This document shows positions 47,390 through 59,400 of a DNA stretch of 64,000 nt, piece by piece. The DNA comes from Crambe crambe (Eukaryota > Porifera > Demospongiae > Poecilosclerida > Crambeidae). Numbering within the stretch: the first letter of the stretch is position 1; each line of letters begins with the position of its first letter. Made by a program: the position numbers and the translations under genes. The stretch lies in NCBI GenBank assembly GCA_963924555.1, contig OZ004581.1:8161338-8225337 (forward strand). Direction: 5' to 3'. Below the pieces are notes generated by a model. That model did no database searches, had not been told where the DNA came from, and saw only the letters and a list, made by a program, of their open reading frames with translations.

Positions 47390-49453
47390 TCTAACCTAGA
47401 TGAGTGAATGGTTTTAAGAAAGCATAAGTGAAGAGATTAGACAACATGATAAGCATTAAGTGATACCTGCACGTGAAAAGGGGAAAGTCATTCAGCCTGC
47501 AGTGTGAAATGTCACACTGATCCGTCCTTCTTTACTTCTCTCTATTATTTTATTACACATGTGCACATGTCTGCATCCTTCTCAATATAATTATCAGTCT
47601 GTAAAGGATGCAGTCATGCATATGTATACCTGTAGCACCTCTGTGATAGAGAGAAGTTATTAAAGAGGGATGGATCAGTGTCTATTCACAACACACTAAC
47701 AAAGAACCTCATTTATTTACTTATAGATTGAAGAGCCTGAGTGAATACATTCACACACTTCTTCTCTATCTGACCTCTCACCCACTTCTCTCTCATCCAC
47801 CATCTAACCGCTCACCCACTTAATTCCTTCTTCTCCATTTAACCTCTCACCCACTTCTCCATGCATCCTCCACTTTTTCTCCATCAAACCTCGCACCCAC
47901 TTCTTCTCCACCTAACCTCTCACCCACTTCTTCTATCCTGTCACATACTTCCTCTCCACCTAGCCTGTCCCACAATTTTTAGCCTGCCGCCCACTTGATG
48001 GAGGAACTCTTTCAGAGTTCTGACCGTAACCAAAGATGTCAGTCAACAACATTCAATGCACTGCAATATGAGCACTTTGACAAAGCATGTGACGTATCAC
48101 TCAAGTCATGTGTTGAGGACAGACTCCTGTACAATTCAGTAATGTTTCTGCAAGAAAAGGTTAGCTAACTATACAATTATTATGGGGTGGACAGGGGGGG
48201 TGCACCCCCTCTGATTTCAATTAAAAAAATAACTAGCAGAATAACACTGAGGCAATGACTTATCCTGTTTTTGCTTCCCAAATACCAGATGCAATAATAT
48301 AAGAAAACTCTAAAATTTTCCCAGAGGAGCATACCCTAGTTGGCGGGCCTTGCATGCTGTGTAGCCTACCTTCGATTCCTCAATGGAACCCAGATTTGGT
48401 ACCCCCTATATTTCGTAGTGGATTTTGTACCCATGCAAAATATCATAGTTGATTTTGCACCCCTAAGTAGATTCAAAATCCACTACCACATCTTTTCAGT
48501 GGATTTGGTATGGGGGTGCATAATAATTCACTAGTGGATTAGGTAGGGGGTACGAAAAAAGGGGTGCCGAATTTCCTGTGACACCATACCTGGTCTTACA
48601 CCTTAAGTTACGGTATACATGGGCATCATGCCCCCCCCCCCCCACCCCCTCCCCTTTCAAATTCCTAGATCCACCCTTGTACATAAGCAAGAAGATTTTT
48701 CTGTTGTAAAGGTAATTTCTATGTCATATATCTAATGGTACAGTACATATGTACATGTTAACCTCCTTTTTCTCAAGGGTGGGCATAGGCGCCACCAGAC
48801 TAGACATGCAATGTGGTCTTAATAATAATCATTGTTATGATAATACCATGGATATTACAAAGCATTTAAATACACAACTCCTGATCTGAAATGAATAAGA
48901 CGCTAAAGGCATCTCAGGAACAATCAGTTCACAAGGTTGTGGCCCAGCCCCCACCATTTCTTTCACAGCTAAATACTGTGAATGGATGAGCTGTAATCTG
49001 ATGAAGGAAACGTCAAATTCATTCCCAGAATACTCTTCATTGGAGCTGGCAGTAGAGTTGATACTCCCCTCATGATTGGAAGCGGTTTCAATGGTTCCAC
49101 TCATCTCAGGAGGTACTTCGTGGGACGGCTGGTAAGTGGTGCGAGCATGAAGAGAAAATGACATTGCAATGACAAACTCGTCTCCCTCGACATAAACAGC
49201 ATCTGCTTCGGGGAGAAGTGGCATAGCGTAGTTGCCATCTTCTGTCTCAGTGGCCTCATCACTCGCATCACCAGCTGCTTCAATAATCGCTATGGTATTG
49301 TTTCGACCAAGACCAAAAAAAGCACAAATATTTGTAAAGACGTGAAAAAAAGAAAAAAAGAAAAAAGGCTGATAAGGATAGTGATTCTCCATCTGTTCTG
49401 ATTCAATGGAATTTGGAATTCAGATGATGCAGAATCGACTAATGAGGTGTAAC
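47390..49453. repeat. Segmental duplication, copy 2 (partner 12330-14420)
   Basis: Matches 12330-14420 in order and orientation, with small indels. Its right border falls inside exon 3 of the unrecognised gene, just after the AATGAGGTGTAAC sequence. It stands directly upstream of the array gene and so may contribute its promoter region. Confidence 0.85.
48835..49447 (-). pseudogene. Truncated, frameshifted copy of exon 3 of the gene at 13822-19472
   Basis: The frame shares [27 protein letters not shown] and [12 protein letters not shown] with 13822-14418. The start of the exon is cut at the duplication border, the acidic [10 protein letters not shown] part is lost through an indel, and the frame shifts before the C-terminus. 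Exons 1 and 2 are absent. Confidence 0.75.
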
Positions 49454-50481
49454 CTCATCAGCACCGTAAACTGGGCTTAATCCTTGAGGACATCTCTTAC
49501 ATATGGAGCAAAATTTTGTGACTTGGATCTACCTGAAGATTGGAATGTGTTGAAGTCTGTGATCATCAGTGGATCAGTAATATAGAGAAGCTATATCATA
49601 CAGCCTATCCTACAGATACACTGTGGAGGCATTGAAAACAATCTTGAAGATGGTGTTTATCCTTTTTGCAACAATTGTAATAAAGAGAAGGCACATGTAT
49701 AGCTAAGAGAGGAGCTCGAGAGAAAACATAATTATTTTGTTTATAGTTTAGCCAGCCATAGCTAGCTAGTGTGTATTTTACTGTTGTTTTTTGATCATTT
49801 GTGTTTTATTAATTATTATACTGAATATTGAACTCTGCAAATTTAGAAATCTTGTGACGATAAACAGTGAATTTAGTTTGCATGGCCTAACCAGTTACAC
49901 TCACATTTATTTTAACTTTGGTAAGTCACTACTCATATGGACCATAAAAGTTATCACTATCTATGGTTATCATTACAACGCACCTGTAAGTAATTTGGCC
50001 ATGTTTTTGCACTGTTGAAATAACTGACGTGGGTTGATGGTTGCTTTGACTTTTGTATTATGAGAGGAACTAAACTGTTAAGATAGAAATATTGAAGTGG
50101 GGGTAGCTAGTTGCTGGATTTTAACTCAAAAGGTCGACACATAGTTATAATGGATATCATAATTTAAAAAGTCAACACACTAACTGAACAATAACACAAT
50201 GAGAAGCTTAATAAGAACACAACAAATAGCATGTATCATACCTAGCTATACAGTAGTAGTGACAAAAGGGGGAGGGGGGTACAAAAATAACTATGACAAT
50301 GACCTCAAATCAAACACAGGAAAAACCATAGCTACATAGCAAAAATAGAGGGGAAAAATTATAATATAGAAAAGGCATCACATTTTTCCATTCGGTGGAA
50401 TGTCTCTCATGATGTCCTGGTATTTTTCTTTACTTTTTGGTTCGTCCTGCCCCCCCAGCATTTCCTTGTGGTAGTTTTTAT
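49454..50481. other. Intergenic stretch
   Basis: No gene is supported. The left part (49460-49700) holds short interrupted frames; the rest is AT-rich and probably the 3' flank of the gene ending at 50482. Confidence 0.5.
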
Positions 50482-53400
50482 TCAGCCACCACTGAGAATG
50501 GTACCATCACTTGCATTCTTTGTCCAGAGCAATCCACCCTCCTTCGTCTTCATGTGAGTATAGTATGCACCACTGTCTATACCCCGCTGATCCATTTTGA
50601 CTTCACCCTCTGTGAGGCCAGTAAAATTTGAACGCCTTCCATTTTTTGAAACAGATAAAAATACCTCCTTCCAGCGCTCCCTCTCTTCTCCAGTTTTAGG
50701 AAAAACATGGCCCTTTTTTGGGGTAAATACATGATTCCAACGATGACTTGGTTTGCCACCATCACCATTGCTACCACCACTGCCACCACTCCTATTGCTG
50801 CCATCTCCATTGCTACTGCCACCACCAGCAGCAGCGCGCTGACTTGAGAATGATGAGGAACAGTTATGTGCACCAATATATTGTGCAGGTCTAGAAAATC
50901 TGCCTACCCTTCCTTGAGTGATTTTCGGTGCTACTAGCACTCCTCCATAGCAGATAGATCTAGAATCAAGGTCATCTTTAATCAGTTGAGCAGCAGGTAC
51001 CCAATCACTAAACTTCAAATGACTAGAAGGCAATGGAGAAGTTTTCAGCGATTGAATAAAATGGTTAAAAGCAGCATACTTGCTTACATAGGATCGAGTA
51101 ATACTCTGTCGAATTTCTGAAGCTGTTGGAAGAGGCATAGAAGAACATATAAAATCTCTCAGTTCTCTAGCAGAAGAAGGATTTCGAGTAGAAAGCCATG
51201 CTCTAACATACCTTTCTAATGAATATCTTGACAACTGACTGTTGCTAGACTGCACAAAAACATCAACAATCTGGGATAGAACAGACTGGTCTTTTTTATG
51301 TAATCCCTCTTTTACTATAGGCTCTACATCAGACCGATAGGCAACAACATTATAGGGCAAATTACGAACCAATTTATCAACTTCATTTGAAACTGTAGTG
51401 TAATCTTCAGCTTCAGGCCAGATTCCAATTTCTCTACTCATACTGTTTAGAGCTTTTTCGATATTGCTCTGGTATTGCTGTCTGGCATCAGTCTGTACTT
51501 CTGTAAGCAGCTCCCTACTCACAGTAATACCACTACCATCAGCTTTTGTTTTTAGATCCTTCAATACTGAATGCACCAATGCACCATAAACTTGCAGCTT
51601 ACAGAGTTCACGTAAGCGCAAAAATATAGGAAAGTATAGGCCAAGCTCGTCATAATGCTTAGTTAAATCTGATGCAAATGTTGCTTCAGGGCTATTAGGG
51701 TCATCTTCATGAAGTGTATCCTGAAGCCTACCATCAGAATCAGGGAGTAAGGGATGGCTGCGGACAGACATTTTCATTGCCCCAAAGCGGAATTCAATTT
51801 CTGATCCTGATTGATGTTGATCACAAGTAAGTTCTTCTGCCTGGATCCAAAAACGATGAACTCTGGATAGGCTTGGACCTCGTTCAGCAACTGGGCGAAT
51901 TTTATGCTTTAATCTGGAAGGAAGGTTCTTTGTCAATCCATTACTGCATGATCGTTGAACAAAGGGAGGCTTTGATGACACTTCTGCTCCAACACTGAAT
52001 GATTTAAGTAAGTAATCAGTTTGGAATAAAGTGTGTAAGAGATCAGTATTGTGGAGTTTGTCAGAGGACATTCTCATGCATTGAAAAGGATGAAATCTTT
52101 CGTGCACACTTGGGGGGTCAAGACTAAAGTAAACAGGAAGAATATCTGAAAAGTCCAATTGCAGCACTGCAGCAATGTCTGCCCGAGAGAAGAGACCCAC
52201 TTTTCCCTGACTAGGATTTGCAGGTATGACTACAGCTTTTATGGAAGGATTGTTTTCACTCAGATCTACCACAAAACCTTTCAATTCAGCATACTCCAAA
52301 TTGCTCATACAAAATTGACCATTTCGTGATTCAAGCCAACCTTCAGAATCACGTGGACTGAGATGAGAGGTCAAATTTTGAGAAATATCTTCCCAAGAGT
52401 ATCCCTTTTCACGCAGTAACGATTCCATAGCTCTTTCACGTGCACTAGCTGAATCAGGAAGTGTAGTGACATGGCAAAGATCATTTTCATACAGCTGATA
52501 CTTGAGTTCAGCCTCACGCAAGGGACTATTGAGTGGATTGACATTTTGAAGACCAAGGAGAAAGTTGCTGTGTATATTGCCAGAGGTAATGTGCATAATC
52601 ATGGCTTCAGATACAGGAACAGTGTGCGCCTGCCAAAATGGATTCATCCTGCCAGTTTTGATTATGGTTTTTACCAACTCTTTAAAGAACTCACAGTCTT
52701 CATGGGAAACTATCTGACTAGAATTCTTCAATTGAAAGACAGATATCAAGACCCCTTAAAGCCAAACGTGATGCATACAATTGCATACCTGGATGAAGAG
52801 CGATTGAAGCTATGCCATAAGATTGCTTCAAGATATCAATAATCAGCTTACTATGAGCATATATATCATTTATTGGAAGTCTTGGTTTCTTCTCCAAGTC
52901 ATCAAACAACCAAAAAGCAGCATGAAGAAAGCACAATACAAATTCAGAAGGATGGCTACAAGATGGCACGAGATCAAGATAAGCTAAACCAGCTTCCCAA
53001 GCTGTCCATTTCTTCTCTGCAATTTGTTTATGAATTCCCATTTCATACTTCCGATGGCTTCTGGCATTGTGCCCTTGAAATGAAAATTCAGGCCACATTT
53101 GAGAAAAGGGGGGTTTTATATCTGAAGAAGGTGGAAGAAGTTGAAAATTATTCCCATCACCACCAAAAATTAAGTTCTGGTGAGTCAATAAAATGCTTAG
53201 CAGCTGTGCAAGCTTCTCTGATACCACTCAACAAAAATAGGTTATTAGCCGGATCATTTAAGATATCCAAAAAGACCTGGATAATTTCTTTGCTCAAGAA
53301 ATCATCTGGAAGACCATGCCATGCTGCAAGCTCAATATCAGCTAAGCCATGTCTTACCTGTTTTTGCACAATTATTGATATACCTCTGAGGAAAATGATA

Positions 53401-56400
53401 GGATAGCGATCAGAATGAAGCATCTTGTCGATATAGCATTCCTTGTTCTTTATAAATGCCTCAAGTGCACTGATATAGAAGCTATCTCCTGAAGTTATTG
53501 CTGCTATCATTCCCTTCAGATCTCATGACTGCCACAACTTTTCTAATTCAGTAGTATAAAGAAACAACCTCATTTCATCCTCATGAATCTTCTCTTCTGA
53601 TAGAGCACGAAGGGAAGACTTGATTTCTTCACGAGTATGTTTGAAGCTTGGGATTTCTATGGAATCTTGAATTGAGCTTTCTAATTCCATTACGTGACAA
53701 GAAATTTCATTCACAGCCAACATCAAATCCCATTTCTCGTTTAGGATCAGATGAGGATCCTCTGCCATTTTTTGCAAAGCATCTGTGGCAAGTCTTGTTA
53801 TTTTTAACATGTCAATTGAATTTTCAGGAGTTTGGTTCATCAAATATACAATCAGAATCAAAGCTAATTCAGGATACCCACTAAGCAGAGAACGAACTAT
53901 CTTCTTAACAGGCTCTGCTGTGCTACCAATTTCTGAACCCACACTTATGGCCATGGTAAGACATCCAATACTTGCCTTCAAATCATTCTTGCTCAAAAAA
54001 TTGATGCTAGTTTCAGTCCAACTCTGGACATCAAGTGCGTGAAAGTGGTGGATACACTTAGGGCACAGTAGTTGAGTTTTAGAACTCAATCTTGGAAAGA
54101 CTTTTGAGTCAATAGTTGATTGGCATGGCTTGCAAATCATTGTACCACACCAGTAGCAGTTGTGCTGCTTGGAGAATCTAGACAACTTCTTTTCACATAT
54201 GGAGCAGTTTCTGTTTCTGGTTTGCTCTACAGCAGTGAAGTCTGGTGTTTCAGTGGATACAAGTGGAATGTACTTCAAGAGGATTTGCAGCTTTTTGTCA
54301 CGTGATTTTCCATTGATTTCAATGTCAGAGAATAAGCTCAGAAGTGTAGTTATGTCTTTATCACGCGCTTTTGTTAAGGTGATAACAGGCACCATACTTG
54401 AAGATGAGGAGCTAATATTTTTCAAACTGTTCTTTATACAAGCTGTGACTTCATCAATATTAGCATGGTGTAAGACAAAGTGTGGATCACTTACAACGTT
54501 TGTACAAGCATCTTTCAGTATTTCATAACTTGATTTCACTACAGCTTTCTTATAAGGTTTTGGGCTTGTCTTGTTTAACAGTATATGCTGGGAAAACATC
54601 TGCGAATCACATGATAATTTGTTTAACTCCTCTTGAAGACTACATATAACATTTATTGTCTTATGTGATCTGAACATAATTTTATATGTATGCAATTTCT
54701 CCAAGTAATCTTCAGATAATCTTTTTGCTGCATAACAAAAATGAAGTCATATACTTACATATTAATACATTAAATAGTTCTTATTTTCAACAGATATACA
54801 TTTCATCTATCATTTTAAACCCTATTATACTCATTAACACATACATGGGTTCAGCAGATTTTACCTATAATAGTCTCACACACACTTTTTAATATTTGGT
54901 GAGGATACGCTTGAAATTCATTTCAATATAGCATGCGACATATTACATATCATAATTTTATGCATGCTTTTATTCTTTGACATAGCTATGTTTTTTAAGG
55001 GCAACTGAAATGATACATGGTGTTTAGCAACGTGAACATCAGTGTTTGCACAAGGAGCGGAGTTTGAACTAGAGTCAGATAGAAGTACGCGCCAAAGTAC
55101 CAACTAAACCCAGAGAAGAGCAACAAGGTACCAAGGCAGCATAATTAGCAAACTTTTGTGGATTGCCATCCAAGGACTTTCGTGGAAATAACTTTCACAG
55201 AATCAGCTAGCCAGCTACCACACCCACTCCACGATCCTGTAGCTAGTATATGCACTGTAATGTATGTATCTTGACCTTTTTTAGCGGGTCAATAACTTTA
55301 GCTTTAGCAGCAAAAGATGATGAACAGTGGCGGATGTAGAAAAATGGAAAGGAGGGTTCTAATTGTATCCGCGCGCAAGCGCGGAAAAATTTTTACGCTT
55401 AGCCACGCCCACTTTACCTAACCACACCCTTTTGGTTAAACTTTACTGCCGTTGTTGCTCTAGCTAGCTGTTGTTGGAGCTGGAAAAGGCGGAGTCCGCG
55501 ATCGATCGTAGAATATATATAGTTTCCAGAAGATCGAATTAGTAGTGCGTACCGGTAGGTTAGGAGACTCTTATAAGTTGCTAGAGTCTCTACCAAGACT
55601 CTGCCAGCCTGAAAGGGGGGTTCCATGGAACCCTAGGAACCACCCTAAATCCGCCACTGATGAAGGTTAGCTAGATCTTTATAGATCTTTGACAGGGACT
55701 AGGGCTACTTTAGAGTCAGCGCTTGCTCCCGGATGGAAAAATAGCTCCAGTATGATCAATTGCCATGCTGCCAGACTTGAGGTCAAAGGTAAATTTTATT
55801 TGGTTTCAAATTTTTGCCACGAAGTAGAGGAAACACAGTATCTTTAGAAGCTAAAAATCAATATTAGCTAAAATATCTAAGGGGCAGTTTCAAACTAGAA
55901 TCAGAGAGAAGTTAGTATCTAGCTCTATGGTGTAGCTCCCTGGTGCTACAAATGAGGGAAATAACCAGCTTAGACTATGGCATCATAAATCAGGATCTTG
56001 CTGCATTGCAGGAAGTTAGCACGCACATGGCCATTGGATAATGAGCACATTTTTTCTCCAGTGCTCAGAAACATGGAGCTCATAGTATCCATTAAGATCA
56101 CTGAATAGATCCTCCAGCAATCTTTATTGAAGTGCATTCAACTTCCAGAAGTTTCCTGAAAAAGAACAACCTCAAGAAGCCACTATCAAGGAAGAGATCT
56201 CCAAAGCTGCCCCTGAAAAAACTCTTGATGAATAAGCTCCATCAATGTACTGAAATGTGAAGACAGTAGAGTTGATACATTATTATGTAATCAAGTGAAT
56301 ACAAAGAATGGAGAGATCAATCAGAACTAATTTGGAGTATACATAGAAAGCACTCAAGCTACGTACCAAAAAACAATACACATAGCTAACTGCCAAGTTC

Positions 56401-59400
56401 TACTTACGATCGAAAACCAGTATGAAGTACCCTCATACTTGGTATCAAACTGCGGATCAACTGAACTACACGGACCAGTATTATAATTAATAGTGCACGC
56501 TATTTATGACGTCATCGGGTCGAAGGTCAATTATTATAATAATTTTTTTAATAATTGGCGGGAAACACGCGGGAAGAGAAATGTCCCTGCTAGATCTTGG
56601 GCCTGTTGCCTTTGGGGGGACCCCTGCCATCATCACTTTTCTCCAGAGCAAAAATGTCCTTGCCAGGCAGAAAGAGTGTCCCTGTGGAGCCATGATGAAG
56701 TTGCAGAAGAGATCTGATGTCAGTGATGGCTGTCGTTGGCGATGCCCTGATTGCCGTAAGGCAATTTCAATCAGAAAGGGAAGCTTTTTTGAAAAATCAA
56801 AAATAACCCTCTAGAAATGGCTCCTCTCTTGATGCACTGGTGGGCAAAGTAGTATCCTGTAAAGGATGCTGCAGATGAGACTGAAGTTTCTCTGCATACA
56901 GCAATCCAAGTGTATTCTTGGATGAGGGACGTATGCAGCTACAGACTATGCACACTTGATCCTCAGATCAAACTTGGAGGGGCAGGAAAAATTGTAGCCA
57001 TTGATGAGTCCCTCTTCTCTCATAAACAAAAGGTAAATTTGATGAAGTGGTTACTGTTAACTCACAGAGGCCGGCCAGCACAGCAAGATGTTTGGGTTTT
57101 TGGAATGTGTGATATCAGCACAAATCCAGCACTTGGCTACATGGAGATTGTAACTGCAAGGGATTCCGCCACACTCCTACCAATAATTCAAGCCCATGTG
57201 AACCCAGGAACAGTCATATGGTCGTATTGCTGGGCTGCTTACAACAGTATTATTGCCTTGCCTTCTGTCCAGGCTCATGACACTGTTAATCATTCAATAG
57301 AGTTTGTTGCTCCTTCAGGCGTGCACACCAACCACATCGAGTCCTACTGGAACAGAGCAAAAATCAAGCTGAAGAGAATGCGAGGCTGCCATCGTTCTCA
57401 GCTCCCATCTTATTTGGATGAATTTATGTGGAGGGAAAGGTATGGGAAGAAAAGTGACGACATTCTAACCAACATATATAGAGACATAGCTCTTTGGTAT
57501 CCAGTCTAGACACTAGCAATAAATATGCCATGAATTATACCTAAATAACCTACCACAATAGCTAACCTTTCATTTTGATTCCTCTTCCATAAATTAATGA
57601 CGTATTATAGACATACTTCAGACACTGAGTCAGCAGAGAGAAGTAGGCCAGGTCAACACGAGGTCTTTAGTCTAAAGGATGACCTTCGACCCAATGACGT
57701 CATAAATAGCGCACACTATTAATTATAGTACTGGTCCGTGTAGTTCAGTTGATCCTCAAACTGCAGCATACTCTATTTGATGCTGCCGTACAAAGACGGA
57801 TTCTCCCTTCTATATCATGATGTAACTGTTTTGATAGACACTATTGCTGAGTAGGCAAACACACAATACTTTAACAATACAAGCAAACTGGCCTCTTTCC
57901 CAGGCCTTCCTCTCTCACTGGTATCATAGATACTAAATACGGATTTAGTATCTATGCTGGTATAGTCTCTCACGAAGAAAAAGGTAAAGTATCACAGGAG
58001 GAAAAGAAGAAGAAGAAGAAAAATAAGAGAGCCTGGTAAAACTTATCACATACGTGAGGATACAAGCGTAATGCAAACCACACCATGACAATGGTTAGTC
58101 TCGCGCGCGCCCCTCCAAAATAAAATCGGAGTGTCTGGTGTCACGCATATATCAAACTCGTTCTCTCCTCCAGATTCTGGAGGACATACTTTGAGCTGTA
58201 TAGCTTATGTAGCAGGTGTGGTTTCATACGTAAAGCGTGGGTGGGAATAAGCTTAGCACGCTATTAATTCGGCTCGTTCAGGCGGGATCATCATTGCATT
58301 CTGGTCAGCAATTAATAGCGCGCAAGTTTAGTAATCAATTCAATGGTATTCATACATTCTATCAGGCGCGCGTGCGATACTAATCAAGAATGAGTTTGAT
58401 ATACACGTGCCCTCCGATTCTATTTTGGAGGGGCGGGCGTGCAAGACTAGACAATGGTGACATCCGCCTTTCTACCCTCACAATAAGTTTTACCAGGCCT
58501 TCCTCTCTCTTATTTTTTTTCTTCTTCCTCTTCTTTTTCTTTTCCTCCTGTGTGATACTTTACTTTAGAGACTATAGCAGTGAGAGAGGAAGGCCTGGGG
58601 ATGAGGCTACAAGCAAACTACATAGTACATGCAGATTGCGATCGAAAAGCAGTTACTTCCGTTCAAATACTGCCGACTTTTTGGTATCAGCTGAAAAAGT
58701 AAGCTCTACAAAAGTAGAGTATGACCATTAATTTATAAATGTGGCAGTGACTTGGAGTCATTTTTCAGGGTTGGAGCTCCTACAACATAGTACTTAGTAG
58801 ACTTGTAGTCATGTACAGGTACCCAAGGTCAAATGGAATGTTGTCTAATTGACCACAAACAATGAGCACCAATAATTTACAATGCAATCTTCAATGCAGA
58901 GTGCATTAGTGTTAGATAAGTTGCGATAATTAATGTGCATTATTTACTCTTGATCACACCCACTTATGACGTAGCAAGACTCTAGTTAAAGCCATTTCAG
59001 CCATGGATATCTCAGGTCAGGTAAGGAGTAGCCTCACAAGAAGAGGAGTATATCAAGCCTAGAGGTCAAGGATGATGTCATCAAAAAAATGAAGTGTCAC
59101 TGACCTTTTGCTGCATGCTGCACAGTCTGGGAATATGGACGGAGAAGAAGAAGGGCATGTAGTCTTGGAAGGAAAACTATTGTATGCAGTGATACTAGTG
59201 GGTCTAATCAAGACTGCTGTGGCCATAAAACATTTGAAGTTAGTTTTGAATGTGCTAGTTCACGGTTAAAAAGTGGTGTTTCTCACTTTTTGTGACCATG
59301 TATCTCAAAGCACAAAGCATGAGTACGTTGAAATATCAAATCTCTCAGCAAAGAGTCAAGATTAGGAAAGCGTTTGCTGCAGCTTGCACAGTCAAGCCAA

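Noticed and set aside
52710-53230. Two frameshifts in the J-domain gene
   Set aside because: Introns with good donors and acceptors (53224-53122 and 52788-52710) restore the frame exactly, so these are introns. Only the TGA at 53525-53523 remains unexplained.
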